Positions 16,400 to 26,425 are shown, numbered from the stretch's first letter. The stretch: DNA of 64,000 nucleotides from Paenibacillus eucommiae (GCF_017874215.1 NZ_JAGGLB010000042.1:1-64000), one strand, 5' to 3'. The notes: generated by a model from the sequence alone, not told the origin. Program-made: numbers and translations.

Positions 16400-17795
16400 A
16401 GATGAGCATCTGGTGCGAAAAGGGTTAATATCGATGATGCCTTGGGCTGATTTTGGGCTGGAGGTAGCCGCGGAAGCAGCCAATGGAGTTGAGGCCATTC
16501 CGTTAATTAAAGAGCATGGCATTGAGCTGTTGATTACCGATTTGGCGATGCCCAAGATGTCGGGACTGGATTTGATGAGGCATGTGAGGGTGCATTTTCC
16601 TCATGTATGGATGGTTGTGCTGACCTTTCATCAGGATTTTGAACATATTCAAACGGCACTGCGTCTTGGGGCAATTGATTATATCGCCAAGGTTCAATTG
16701 GAAAAGGAACAGATGGATGAGGTGCTGCGCAGAATTACAGCGCGTATTCAACAGGTCAAAGCAGACAGCGCCTATAACTCAAGTGAACCTTCACCTCCGC
16801 AGACTGGACTGCAGCACGATAAAGCTTATGTATTCCTTGCTCTGACCAAGGGGCAGGGGAGTCCCGGAGAGTCCTGCCTGAAGGAGATGCAGGCTGCGTG
16901 GACGGAAGTGGAAACAAACCTGTGGTTTTGTCCTGTCGGGGATGAGTGCCAGGAGCGGAGCTTTCTGAACAAATGGGCTCAGGAAGCTGCCGATGGGCAA
17001 GGGGTTGTGCTGAACTTGTCCGGACTGCTGGGCTTGGAGAAGAGCTCTTTGCTTCCCTCGCTTCGTGAGTACGTTTCGCGCCGCTTTTTTTATGATTATG
17101 CAAAAGGCCAGTCGCTGTATGAGCTGTCTTATAGCGAGCTATCGAAGCTTATATCGACGAATCATGCGCTAAATTCGCTGCAGGGCGAAGTTGATATCAC
17201 TTCCATACGGGAGCAATGGGCGTCCCTGTATTGGGTCAATGATGAGCAGCGATTTCATGAATATGTGGCTCAAATGGAACAATTGCTTCTGCCTGCGCCG
17301 AAGCTGGAAAGCCTGTTCTATACAGCGATGACCAGATGGGAGCGATTCACAGAAATACCTTCCGTGCTCAAAGAAGGAATGGATGGACTGCGCTTCTGGA
17401 GCGATTGGCTGGACTGGCTGCACGCTGTCCGTATGCATATTCGCACAAATACGATGAAAGCCCGTTATGCCAAGGACATCGTTGAGAGCATTATGAGAGC
17501 GACAGAGCGGATTCATGATGATCTCAGCTGTGACATCAAGCTGAAGGATGTTGCCAGAGCAGTAGGCATGAGCCCGAGCTATATGAGCGCCTGCTTTCAT
17601 GATATTGTCGGCAAGCCTTTTCAGGACTATGTGCGTGATGCCAGAATTGTTTACGCCCAAACTTTGCTGCGGGAAACGAACAAACCGATATACTGGATAG
17701 CGGTCCAAACCGGGTATCCGAATGAAAAATATTTCAGCAAAATGTTTCGCGAGCAAACGGGAAAGCTGCCGAGTGAATACCGTCAAGGGCCATAG
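16380..17795 (+). CDS. YesN-type response regulator with AraC DNA-binding domain
   Basis: A 471-residue regulator: receiver domain (residues 1-120, E7-D8, D54 in LLITDLAMP), a middle region of about 240 residues without clear motifs, and a C-terminal AraC/XylS pair of helix-turn-helices (KLKDVARAVGMSPSYMSACF, then IYWIAVQTGYPNEKYFSKMF). Where the Lys of the receiver is expected the sequence reads YIAKVQLEK. It overlaps the kinase gene by 20 bases, a standard cognate pair, and probably activates the transporter genes that follow. Confidence 0.88.
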   Translation: MKVLIVEDEHLVRKGLISMMPWADFGLEVAAEAANGVEAIPLIKEHGIELLITDLAMPKMSGLDLMRHVRVHFPHVWMVVLTFHQDFEHIQTALRLGAIDYIAKVQLEKEQMDEVLRRITARIQQVKADSAYNSSEPSPPQTGLQHDKAYVFLALTKGQGSPGESCLKEMQAAWTEVETNLWFCPVGDECQERSFLNKWAQEAADGQGVVLNLSGLLGLEKSSLLPSLREYVSRRFFYDYAKGQSLYELSYSELSKLISTNHALNSLQGEVDITSIREQWASLYWVNDEQRFHEYVAQMEQLLLPAPKLESLFYTAMTRWERFTEIPSVLKEGMDGLRFWSDWLDWLHAVRMHIRTNTMKARYAKDIVESIMRATERIHDDLSCDIKLKDVARAVGMSPSYMSACFHDIVGKPFQDYVRDARIVYAQTLLRETNKPIYWIAVQTGYPNEKYFSKMFREQTGKLPSEYRQGP

Positions 17796-17892
17796 TATAC
17801 ATTTGAACGCAAAAAAGGGATCCATTGCATCCGCCCGGTTGAGGTTTGCGAAGCCTGACTAAATAATATAAGGCTGTTTGCAGCCTATTGTG

Positions 17893-17929
17893 AGGATCGA
17901 TTAGCGACATGGAATCGATCCTTTTCCTT
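17893..17929 (+). terminator. Terminator between the two-component pair and the binding-protein gene
   Basis: AGGATCGATT (17893-17902) pairs perfectly with AATCGATCCT (17913-17922), and TTTTCCTTT follows. A smaller hairpin AGGCTG-TTTG-CAGCCT (17871-17886) lies just before it. Confidence 0.75.
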
Positions 17930-17981
17930 TATGATAAAAGACGTACGATATGGAGTTGACAGAAGGGAAGGGGAGCATCAA

Positions 17982-19676
17982 TTGAAAACATTTACCCAAT
18001 CATTCACGAAGGGACTTACTAAGAGATTTACTAAGAGGTCTACGATATTCAACAAGAATTTCACAAAAGGACTGGCATTAAGTCTCATCGCTTCACTTGT
18101 TTTTGTTACCGCTTGCAGTAAATCGGAGGACGGAGGAAACACCAAGGAGAGTGCCACTCCAGCTGTCGTCAAGCCGGCAGATCCGTTTGGCAGGTATGAT
18201 GAGACGGTGACCTTGTCGCTTGCGAAAGCTATTCTGCCTGAAGACAAGAGCTTGCCCACCGGAGACACGTTGGAAAATAATCAATACACACGTTATGTGC
18301 TGGATAAAGCGAATATTAAATTTGATTATACGTTAACAGCAGCGACAGGTGATGCATTTAAGCAGAAGGTTGAAGTCGCGATTGCCAGCAATGACATTCC
18401 CGATGTGATGATCGTTACGGAAAAACAGCTGCGGCAAATGGTGGAAGCCGGGCAGCTGGAAGACTTGACAGAGGTTTATGAGAACTATGCTACGCCGCAG
18501 ATGAAAGAGGTGTTCGCTACCTCGCAAGGAAAGTCGCTAGAGATGGCTACCTTTGACGGTAAGCTGATGGCCATTCCGAACCAGGCTCCGGAAGCGGATT
18601 TCGTACCGCTCTTGTGGATACGCCAGGATTGGCTGGATAAGGTGGGGTTGGAGCAGCCCAAAACTGTAGATGACCTGATCAAGGTGGCCAAAGCATTTAT
18701 TGAGCAGGATCCGGACGATAATGGAAAAGCCGATACGATCGGCCTGCCAGGTCCTAACACGGCGCTGAATAGTACAGACAAAGGCTTCGGCTCCATATTC
18801 ACCTCCTTTGGTGCTTATCCAAAAACATGGCTGAGGGATAGCAGCGGGAATGTGATCTATGGATCGATTATGCCGGAAATGAAGGATGCGCTTCTTAAAT
18901 TGAGGGAGATGTATGCCGCCGGCCTAATCGATAAGGAGTTTGCGCTGCGTAAGGATGCAGCCGAGCTTATCGCCGGAGGCAAGGCCGGGATGTTCTTCAG
19001 TCCTTGGTGGGCTCCATTTGGCGGGGCGCTGCTGGATGCAGTGAAAAATAATCCGAAAGCAGATTGGCAGCCCGTTACCGGACCCGTTGATGCGAATGGC
19101 CAATTCAACTCCGTGATGGGACCCGTCAGCAATCAATTTCTTGTAGTGAAAAAAGGAATCAAGCATCCTGAGGCTGCCCTCATCGCCTTAAACACTTTCT
19201 CGCTTCCTGATGCCGATAAGCTCGATAAAAATGTGCTGCCAGAGTACGTGCCGGTTCGTCTTGTGGCAACGCGGACAGATATTATTGCCGACATGTATCA
19301 ATCGATTTCAAAAACATTAGCTGGAGAAATAAAGGAAGAGGAGCTTCCGGACAATTACAAGAGTGTGCTTGAATTAGTTAAGACGGAGCAAGCCAGTCCT
19401 AAGGCCGATTTGGGACTTTGGGGAAGCGTCCATTCATATATGGTCGGAGGCGGAGCGCTCGCCAAGCCTTACAATAAAGTGTACAGCCTGATCTACTCGG
19501 AGACCAAAACCATGGAGACGAAATGGGCAACACTCAACAAGCTGGAAGACGAAACCCTCCTGAAAATTATTATGGGCAGGGAGCCTATCGAAGCTTTTGA
19601 TACTTTTGTTGAGAAATGGAAATCATTAGGCGGTTCGGACATTCTGAAAGAAATTGACGCTGCCAGCAATAACTGA
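17982..19676 (+). CDS. Extracellular solute-binding lipoprotein, LplA type
   Basis: About 564 residues, the long type of CUT1 binding protein found with LplB/YtcP permeases in Paenibacillus. The lipobox is FVTAC (Cys45). I choose TTG 17982 because AAGGGGAG lies eight bases upstream; ATG 17931 sits right at the end of a terminator and has no ribosome site. The region before the hydrophobic core is unusually long (about 30 residues) and repetitive (FTKGL, RFTKRS, FTKGL), encoded by near-repeats. It probably carries an oligosaccharide to the two permeases downstream and may present it to the 14630 kinase. Confidence 0.87.
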   Translation: MKTFTQSFTKGLTKRFTKRSTIFNKNFTKGLALSLIASLVFVTACSKSEDGGNTKESATPAVVKPADPFGRYDETVTLSLAKAILPEDKSLPTGDTLENNQYTRYVLDKANIKFDYTLTAATGDAFKQKVEVAIASNDIPDVMIVTEKQLRQMVEAGQLEDLTEVYENYATPQMKEVFATSQGKSLEMATFDGKLMAIPNQAPEADFVPLLWIRQDWLDKVGLEQPKTVDDLIKVAKAFIEQDPDDNGKADTIGLPGPNTALNSTDKGFGSIFTSFGAYPKTWLRDSSGNVIYGSIMPEMKDALLKLREMYAAGLIDKEFALRKDAAELIAGGKAGMFFSPWWAPFGGALLDAVKNNPKADWQPVTGPVDANGQFNSVMGPVSNQFLVVKKGIKHPEAALIALNTFSLPDADKLDKNVLPEYVPVRLVATRTDIIADMYQSISKTLAGEIKEEELPDNYKSVLELVKTEQASPKADLGLWGSVHSYMVGGGALAKPYNKVYSLIYSETKTMETKWATLNKLEDETLLKIIMGREPIEAFDTFVEKWKSLGGSDILKEIDAASNN

Positions 19677-19685
19677 AGCTTGCCG

Positions 19686-19718
19686 CAGCAGGCTGTCAAA
19701 CAAACTGACAGCCTGCTG
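19686..19718 (+). promoter_or_regulatory. Intercistronic hairpin between binding protein and permease
   Basis: CAGCAGGCTGTC (19686-19697) pairs perfectly with GACAGCCTGCTG (19707-19718), with a nine-base loop and no T-run. It is the same kind of element, at the same place in the operon, as 4758-4792. Confidence 0.6.
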
Positions 19719-19768
19719 GCAGCAATCTGACAACAAGCTATTAGTGCAAGTAAAGGTCGGTGGAATTG

Positions 19769-20659
19769 ATGAATAAACGGGCGAACTCCGTTCACTATTA
19801 TTTGATGCTTTTTCCGGGTTTGGCGTGTTTGATTCTTTTCAGCCTTGTGCCTATGTTCGGAATTGTGATGGCGTTTCAGAATTTCAAGCCGGGCTTGGGC
19901 ATTTGGCGTTCACCGTGGGTTGGGCTCGACCATTTCCAATTTTTGTTCCAGCTGCCGGACAGCCGCGTTATTTTGCGCAACACGATTTACATTGCTGTCA
20001 TGAAGATTATAGGGAATCTTGTCGTACCGCTGACGTTTGCCTTGCTGCTGCATGAGGTTCGCAACCAATTGTTCAAACGCTGGGCGCAAACGATCGTCTA
20101 CTTACCGCATTTCCTATCCTGGGTTATTCTCGCCGGAGTTATTGTTGAAATCTTTTCATTCGAAGGTGTGGTTAATCAGATATTCGGCTTGTTCGGCGTA
20201 GAACCGATCCTTTTCATGGCAAGCAACAGCTGGTTCCCGTTTATTGTCGTTGGGAGTGATATCTGGAAGGAATTTGGCTTCGGAACGATTATCTACTTGG
20301 CGGCGCTGACGGGGATTAATCCTGCCTTATACGAAGCAGCCGTTATGGATGGGGCCTCCCGGCTCCAGCAGCTGCGCCATATTTCTCTTCCTGGCATCCA
20401 AACGACCGTCATATTGCTCGCTACGCTCAGTCTGGGCAATGTATTGAATGCAGGCTTCGAACAAATTTTCAATTTGTACAATCCACTTGTTTACGAGTCG
20501 GGAGACATTATTGATACCTATGTGTATCGGGCCGGCTTGGTGAACGTTCAGTTCAGCTTTGCCACGGCGGTTGGTTTATTAAAATCGGTCATCAGCTTCG
20601 TGCTCATTATTATCTCGTATGCCATGGCTTCGAGATTCGCCAATTACCGAATATTCTAA
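19769..20659 (+). CDS. Sugar ABC transporter permease, LplB type
   Basis: A 296-residue, six-segment membrane protein. The N-terminus (YYLMLFPGLACLILFSLVPMFGIVMAFQNF) and the EAA loop (LYEAAVMDGASRLQQLRHISLP, about residue 190) are typical of LplB-like subunits. ATG 19769 follows GGTCGGTGG; a GTG at 19760 is too near that site. It sits between the binding protein and the second permease, so one importer is encoded; the ATPase must be elsewhere. Confidence 0.88.
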   Translation: MNKRANSVHYYLMLFPGLACLILFSLVPMFGIVMAFQNFKPGLGIWRSPWVGLDHFQFLFQLPDSRVILRNTIYIAVMKIIGNLVVPLTFALLLHEVRNQLFKRWAQTIVYLPHFLSWVILAGVIVEIFSFEGVVNQIFGLFGVEPILFMASNSWFPFIVVGSDIWKEFGFGTIIYLAALTGINPALYEAAVMDGASRLQQLRHISLPGIQTTVILLATLSLGNVLNAGFEQIFNLYNPLVYESGDIIDTYVYRAGLVNVQFSFATAVGLLKSVISFVLIIISYAMASRFANYRIF

Positions 20660-20681
20660 ACAGACAAGTTGGTGTGAAAGT

Positions 20682-21566
20682 ATGGTCATTAATAAAACAT
20701 GGCAGTCACGTGCGGCGGATTGGATGATTATCCTGATCATCTCTATGCTCTCCCTGTTGTGTATTGCGCCGCTCTGGCTTACTGTGGCCGTATCCTTCAG
20801 CGACAAAGCGGCAGTCGCAGCAGGTATGGTCACGTGGCGGCCTGTTGGCTTCAATCTGCTTGCTTACCAAAAGCTGCTGGAAGACAGTCATTTTTTTCGG
20901 GCGTTCGGCATCTCCCTTCAGCGGATTGCATTAGGATGCACGATCAATTTTGTGCTGACTGCTTTGATGGCTTATCCGTTGTCCAGAAGTGTCAAACAGT
21001 TCAAGCACCGCAATGTGATTATGTGGTTTATCGTATTTACGATGATGTTTAGTGGCGGGTTCATTCCCTGGTTTATGACGATTAAGTCCTATCATTTGCT
21101 GGATACGATCTGGGCTTTAGTGCTGCCAGGGGCAGTGCCGGTATTTAGTGTTATTTTATTGATGAATTTTTTCCGCAGCATACCGAAGGAGTTGGAGGAA
21201 GCTGGCGAGATGGATGGGGCGGGACCTTGGTATATGCTGTTAAGAATTTATTTGCCGCTTTCCGTTCCTGCTTTGGCCACGATTACGCTGTTCAGTATTG
21301 TAGGACATTGGAATTCATTCTTTGACGGACTTATTCTAATGAATAAACCGGCCAATTACCCTCTGCAAACCTATATTCAGCAGCTGGTTGTGCAGATCAA
21401 CATGGATGAAGTATCGCCGGAAAACCTGCGGCTGCTTGCCAAGCTGTCCAATAAAACGTTAAATGCCGCGAAAATTATTATTTCGATGATTCCTATTTTG
21501 CTCGTGTATCCATTTCTTCAGCGTTATTTTATCCATGGTATTATGCTGGGCTCTGTGAAGGAGTGA
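20682..21566 (+). CDS. Sugar ABC transporter permease, YtcP type
   Basis: A 294-residue six-segment permease with the EAA loop LEEAGEMDGAGPWYMLLRIYLP-like near residue 185 and the usual end MLGSVKE. ATG 20682 lies 22 bases after the partner gene; an in-frame ATG at 20619 would overlap it and lacks a ribosome site. It completes the importer with 17982 and 19769. Confidence 0.88.
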   Translation: MVINKTWQSRAADWMIILIISMLSLLCIAPLWLTVAVSFSDKAAVAAGMVTWRPVGFNLLAYQKLLEDSHFFRAFGISLQRIALGCTINFVLTALMAYPLSRSVKQFKHRNVIMWFIVFTMMFSGGFIPWFMTIKSYHLLDTIWALVLPGAVPVFSVILLMNFFRSIPKELEEAGEMDGAGPWYMLLRIYLPLSVPALATITLFSIVGHWNSFFDGLILMNKPANYPLQTYIQQLVVQINMDEVSPENLRLLAKLSNKTLNAAKIIISMIPILLVYPFLQRYFIHGIMLGSVKE

Positions 21567-21617
21567 GTAAGCTTAAAGGTACGGAAAATATGAATATATT
21601 TGGAGCGCTTGAATTTT

Positions 21618-21653
21618 GAGATAGAAGAGATGAATGAGATAGAAGAAATGAAT
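21618..21653 (+). repeat. Two copies of an 18-bp tandem repeat before the SLH enzyme gene
   Basis: GAGATAGAAGAGATGAAT is followed directly by GAGATAGAAGAAATGAAT (one difference), then a third, decayed copy that runs into the ribosome site. No function is evident. Confidence 0.6.
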
Positions 21654-21679
21654 GAAATGAAAGATGATGGAGGGAAGGT

Positions 21680-24600
21680 GTGAATTTATTTATGCGCAAA
21701 ATAGTATCGCTATTGTTGATCATTTGTCTTGGGCTTTCTTCATTCATGACGGCTGCGCCTAGTGCAGCCGCAGAAATCGGAGACAAGGGCACGGTTCGGG
21801 AAGCTGTGGGGGCCAACCCTTCTGCAGATCCCTCAGATATAAAGGGGCATTGGGCGGAAGCTGTACTGCTGGAATGGCTGCAAGAACAGTTAATCTTCGG
21901 CTATTCGGATGGGACATTCAAGCCTGATGGTGCAATTACAAGAGGCGAGTTTATGGCCCTTGTCAACCGTGCTTTCAACTACAATGAGGAGGCACTTATC
22001 AACTTTTCCGACATATCTCCTACTCATTGGGGATATAAAGAAGCTGCCAAGGCAGTTAAAGCAGGTTATATTGTAGGTCAATCTAACGGGAAACTCGGTT
22101 TCAACGATCCGATCCGTAGACAAGAGGCTGCACTAATCGTAAATCGAATACTGGATTTAAAAGTATCATCTGATTCACTAGGCTCATTTATTGACAAGGA
22201 ACGTATTGCTGAATGGAGCGTTAATGCAGTAAAAGCCGTAGTTGCCAACAAAATCATGGAAGGATTTGTTGATCACAGCTTTCGACCGGATGCTATGATG
22301 ACACGTGCAGAAGCTGTTGTAACATTGAATCGTGCTAGAGATAGCCAAGGAACTGTGGTATATACTGAGGCTGGTGTTTATGGTCCGGCAACGGGTGTTA
22401 GCAGGGTTACCGACGTAACGATTTCAGCTCCCGGCATTACGCTAAGAAATACGGAAATAAGCGGGAATCTGGTTCTCGATGAGGGGATCGGTGAAGGCGA
22501 TGTGACACTAGAGAACGTGACGATTAAAGGAACAACGACAGTGAAGGGGGGAGGCATCAACAGCATTCATATAGTCAATAGTGTTCTGGGTACTGTTATT
22601 GTGGCTAAGAAGAACGGCACTGTTCGGATTGTAGCGGTAGGAACTACCACTGTTGGATCCGTTGAAGTGAATTCATCCGTTATTATTGAAGAATCAGATT
22701 TAACAGGAAGCGGGTTTGAAGATATTCAGCTAACCCATGCACTCCCTGCCAATTCAATAGTAAAGCTAATTGGTAATTATAATATCGTTGATATAGATTC
22801 CCGGAATGCAGCGCTTGAAGTTTTAAAGGGGATCGTCAGCAAGCTGATCGTTAACGACAAATCAGAGAATATGAAGTTAACTGTCCAAGGCGATGCTGGT
22901 GTTCTGGTATTGATTCTGAATGCCGTGGCTGAGATACATGGGGAAGGCACAATTGAAGTAGCGACGATCAGTGTCAAGGCAAGGGCTTCAACCTTTCAAA
23001 AGTCTCCCGGCAAGCTGGATGGGCCTGGCGCACCTCAAACGCCGGCACAAATACCGGCTCAGGTGCCAACGCCGACGCAGACACCTACACAGACGCCAAC
23101 TCCAACGTCTACGCCAACTCCATCTCCAACTCCAACGCCAACAGAGGAAGATGAGTTAGTCATCGTAGACAATGAGGGCATACATGCCGTGGTGCTGGTT
23201 TCACCAAATGCAGATGAACAAATCAGTAATGCAGCGGCTTCCCTTATTGATTATTTATATAAAGCCACCGGGAAAACAGTAGAGGTCCTGACTACGGATG
23301 ACCCTGCTATACCTGATGAGCTTGTCCGTATTTACGTCGGTACTACCGATACCGCTAATCAGGCTATAGTGGACGGATTCCTGCAGGGATTAGATGGTGA
23401 TGGCTTTATTATTCAGCCTCATGGAAACAACATTACCATTATAGGGCCAACCGATTATGGAACCGAATTTGGTGTATATGATTTTCTTGAGCGTTACGTT
23501 GGTGTGCGGTGGTTGTTGCCGGGACCCGATGGCGAGGATGTGCCTGAACAGGATACAATCAAGGTTTCTTCTGCATTAATTCGTGATGAACCTGCTGCAA
23601 TATCTCGTCATTTTTTTGGTAATGAGGCGGATTCCAGTTTGCCTCCGATTCAAAGTGTGTGGGCGAGATATAATCGAATGCATGACAAAATTAAGTTCCA
23701 TCATAATATGTCTACACTTTTCGATCCCAAAAAATTTTCCAATCATCCAGAGTATTACCCAGGGGGAGTCGTACCAACGCATGCGTATGATTGGCAGCCC
23801 TGCTTCTCAAATCCGGATACAATTACGGCAGCCATTGATACCATTAAAGAATACTTCAAGAACAATCCCGATGAGATATCTTATTCACTTGGAGTCAATG
23901 ATGGATCGAACTACTGCGAAATGGTGCCTGGACACCCTAATCCTCCAACAGAAAATAATTCTCAAGGTGTACCAAATATGTCTTATGTCTATTATCCTTG
24001 GGTGAATGCTGTCGTTGAAGGTGTGCTTGAGGAGTATAAAGATAAATATTTTGGTTTGTTAGCGTATTCCTTAGTCAAGGAGCCTATGGCGGATACTGTA
24101 CTTCATCCTCGTGTTATTCCATACATTACAGATGATCGGATGTCTTGGTCAGATCCTGTAGTACGTGAAAAGGGTGAGAAAATTACAGAGAAATGGTCGA
24201 GTTTGGGAGTTAATCTTGGTTTTTACGAATATTTATACGGTTCCCCTTACACCTTGCCCCGTGTGTTCTCTCAGAGGATGGCGGATAACTATAAGTATGC
24301 AGATGATAATGGTATCATTGCGCATGTTGCCGAGTTATTTCCTAACTTTGGTGAGGGGCCTAAGCCATGGATTTCAGCCAAGCTGCAATGGAATCCTCAA
24401 TTGAACGTTGATGATTTGCTTGAGGAGTGGTACACGAGCGCAGTGGGAGAAACGGCAGCGCCGTATTTGAAAGCATATTATGACCATTGGGAAGAGTTCT
24501 GGTCTGAGCGCGTGTTCAAGACCAGTTGGTATGAAGCTTGGCTAACTAGCAATCCTCAAAACAATTTTATGAATTTTTTTGATGCAGGTTACCTTCAAGC

Positions 24601-26323
24601 GGTGACAGCAGAGGAGATTGCCGAAAGCCGCAGGCTGCTGGAAAAAACGGTTGAGCTGGCCACAACGCCTAAGCAAAAGGCGCGTGCTAATTTATTGCTC
24701 AAGGCATTTGCTTACTACGAAGCATCAGCCAACAGTTATCCGAAATCAAAAGAGGTAGAAGAGCTGAAGTCTACAGAGGAGGCTCTAGCATTAATTGATG
24801 GAGTTATTCAATCTGTGAAAGAGTCTGATTATCGTATGAAGTTATATGCGGAGTACTTGTCTGACCCCGTACTCAAGCATCAATGGTATCCACCTACATG
24901 GTCGGGTGTTAATGATAATGCGTTAAGAGCGTTAGCTGACTGGGCGCTAAAGGAGGAAGAAGACGGAGCAGTAAGGGCGAGAATAAAGGAGCTTGCAACT
25001 AAGCATGAATTAGCAGTTGTTCGTGACAGTGCAAGGTTATTGCTAGCAGTCGTAAGAGAAGAAACAAATCTGATTATAAATCCTTCATTTGAAATAGGCT
25101 TAAGTGATCCAGTTGAAGCGGAGAACTGGGAATACTGGGCAGGACCAGTTAATCATGCCACTTTAATAGAGCGGAGTAATAAGAAATCGCGTACAGGCGA
25201 ATATAGCGTTAGAACCAGTGGACTTTCTCCAGGTGGACCTATTAGTAAATTAGGGGGACAGGGAAAAGTAGAGGCAGGAAAGTATGGCGCGCTCATGCAT
25301 TACTTTGTACCCGAAGATTCTAAAACGAATGGTATGATTCAATTTTATGTTAATGGCTTCAGAGGCGGGGCAATAGCGACTACAATTATGGGTCCGCTAA
25401 AACCGGTAGATGGCCAGAATGGCAAGTGGGTAAGTGCTTGGTATACATTCCAGGTAGAAGAAATGGATTCTTGGGATATGGGGCTAATTCATTTTAATTT
25501 TAAGGAAGGCGAAGAGCTGTATATTGACGATGTTTCCCTGTTTAAGCTCGATGAACTGCCACTAGAAGAACCAGAACCAGAGATCGGATTGCAGACGACA
25601 GAGGAGGCATTGGCGCTGCTTACAACCGTCGTTAGTGAAATGCAGCTAAACAATCCAAACGTAGACCACAATGCTATGCGTTTATTAGCCGATTGGTTGC
25701 ATACTGAGGGAGAAGAAGGCGCGGTTATGGCACAGGTTGAGGAGTTAACGGCCAATCATGAATCAGCATTCGTCCGTGACTATATGCGCTTGTTGCTGGC
25801 AGACGGCCGGGAAGAGACAAACCTGGTAGTAAACCCTTCTTTTGAAGTTGTCGATAGTGCGAATGGACAGATGCCAGATCATTGGAGTTACTGGGCAGGG
25901 CCTGTGTATCATGCAATAACGGCTAATCGCACAAAAAGCAGAGCTCGTACAGGGGAATACAGCTTTGTAACGAGTGGATTAGATCCTGGCGGACCTTTCA
26001 GTTATATAGAAGGAGAATCCTTAAAGGCATCAGGCAAATATGGGGCGTTGTTTCATTATTTTGTACCTGAAGCATCGGCTGCAGAAGGTGAGCTTCAATT
26101 TAATTTCAATGCTTACACCAGCAGTCTTTTACAAGATGTAGTAGAGAGTGTTCGACTGCCTGTTGCAGATAAGAAGGGGAAATGGGCTAGTTTCTGGTAC
26201 GTGTTTGAAATTGGTTCATGGGTAAATGATCCGGTCAAACTCCAGATGGTGCTGCGTCAATGGGGATTTAAAGAGGGTGAACAGCTGTTTATTGATGATG
26301 TCTCTCTTTATAAGCTGGATTAG
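21680..26323 (+). CDS. S-layer-anchored DUF4838-like glycan enzyme with duplicated C-terminal binding modules
   Basis: A 1547-residue secreted protein. A signal peptide (about residues 1-32, ending in SAAAE) is followed by three SLH domains (about 54-102, 108-158, 170-218; e.g. DIKGHWAEAVLLEWL), a repetitive beta-rich stretch (230-430), a PT-rich linker (445-490) and a DUF4838-type region (496-1130). That region shows LERYVGVRWLLPGPDGEDVP, SYSLGVNDGSNYC and an acidic, tryptophan-rich barrel. Two related beta-sandwich modules close the protein (about 1131-1290 and 1385-1547, both ETNLxxNPSFE, YWAGP, RTGEYS, DDVSL). It probably degrades a polysaccharide at the cell surface for the importer upstream. 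GTG 21680 is five bases after GGAGGG; the ATG at 21692 is the alternative. Confidence 0.82.
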   Translation: MNLFMRKIVSLLLIICLGLSSFMTAAPSAAAEIGDKGTVREAVGANPSADPSDIKGHWAEAVLLEWLQEQLIFGYSDGTFKPDGAITRGEFMALVNRAFNYNEEALINFSDISPTHWGYKEAAKAVKAGYIVGQSNGKLGFNDPIRRQEAALIVNRILDLKVSSDSLGSFIDKERIAEWSVNAVKAVVANKIMEGFVDHSFRPDAMMTRAEAVVTLNRARDSQGTVVYTEAGVYGPATGVSRVTDVTISAPGITLRNTEISGNLVLDEGIGEGDVTLENVTIKGTTTVKGGGINSIHIVNSVLGTVIVAKKNGTVRIVAVGTTTVGSVEVNSSVIIEESDLTGSGFEDIQLTHALPANSIVKLIGNYNIVDIDSRNAALEVLKGIVSKLIVNDKSENMKLTVQGDAGVLVLILNAVAEIHGEGTIEVATISVKARASTFQKSPGKLDGPGAPQTPAQIPAQVPTPTQTPTQTPTPTSTPTPSPTPTPTEEDELVIVDNEGIHAVVLVSPNADEQISNAAASLIDYLYKATGKTVEVLTTDDPAIPDELVRIYVGTTDTANQAIVDGFLQGLDGDGFIIQPHGNNITIIGPTDYGTEFGVYDFLERYVGVRWLLPGPDGEDVPEQDTIKVSSALIRDEPAAISRHFFGNEADSSLPPIQSVWARYNRMHDKIKFHHNMSTLFDPKKFSNHPEYYPGGVVPTHAYDWQPCFSNPDTITAAIDTIKEYFKNNPDEISYSLGVNDGSNYCEMVPGHPNPPTENNSQGVPNMSYVYYPWVNAVVEGVLEEYKDKYFGLLAYSLVKEPMADTVLHPRVIPYITDDRMSWSDPVVREKGEKITEKWSSLGVNLGFYEYLYGSPYTLPRVFSQRMADNYKYADDNGIIAHVAELFPNFGEGPKPWISAKLQWNPQLNVDDLLEEWYTSAVGETAAPYLKAYYDHWEEFWSERVFKTSWYEAWLTSNPQNNFMNFFDAGYLQAVTAEEIAESRRLLEKTVELATTPKQKARANLLLKAFAYYEASANSYPKSKEVEELKSTEEALALIDGVIQSVKESDYRMKLYAEYLSDPVLKHQWYPPTWSGVNDNALRALADWALKEEEDGAVRARIKELATKHELAVVRDSARLLLAVVREETNLIINPSFEIGLSDPVEAENWEYWAGPVNHATLIERSNKKSRTGEYSVRTSGLSPGGPISKLGGQGKVEAGKYGALMHYFVPEDSKTNGMIQFYVNGFRGGAIATTIMGPLKPVDGQNGKWVSAWYTFQVEEMDSWDMGLIHFNFKEGEELYIDDVSLFKLDELPLEEPEPEIGLQTTEEALALLTTVVSEMQLNNPNVDHNAMRLLADWLHTEGEEGAVMAQVEELTANHESAFVRDYMRLLLADGREETNLVVNPSFEVVDSANGQMPDHWSYWAGPVYHAITANRTKSRARTGEYSFVTSGLDPGGPFSYIEGESLKASGKYGALFHYFVPEASAAEGELQFNFNAYTSSLLQDVVESVRLPVADKKGKWASFWYVFEIGSWVNDPVKLQMVLRQWGFKEGEQLFIDDVSLYKLD

Positions 26324-26383
26324 TCAAAAGTAATAATAAATATGTTGGATCAGTTAGGTTTGTCGTAAATTAGATATGCTCTT

Positions 26384-26425
26384 AGCAAGCTATGTGTCCA
26401 TTGGGACAGTAGCTTGCTCTGTTAT
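26384..26425 (+). terminator. Hairpin terminator after the SLH enzyme gene
   Basis: AGCAAGCTA (384-392) pairs with TAGCTTGCT (410-418), with an inner TGTCC/GGACA stem. The tail CTGTTATATT is only moderately T-rich. Confidence 0.5.
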
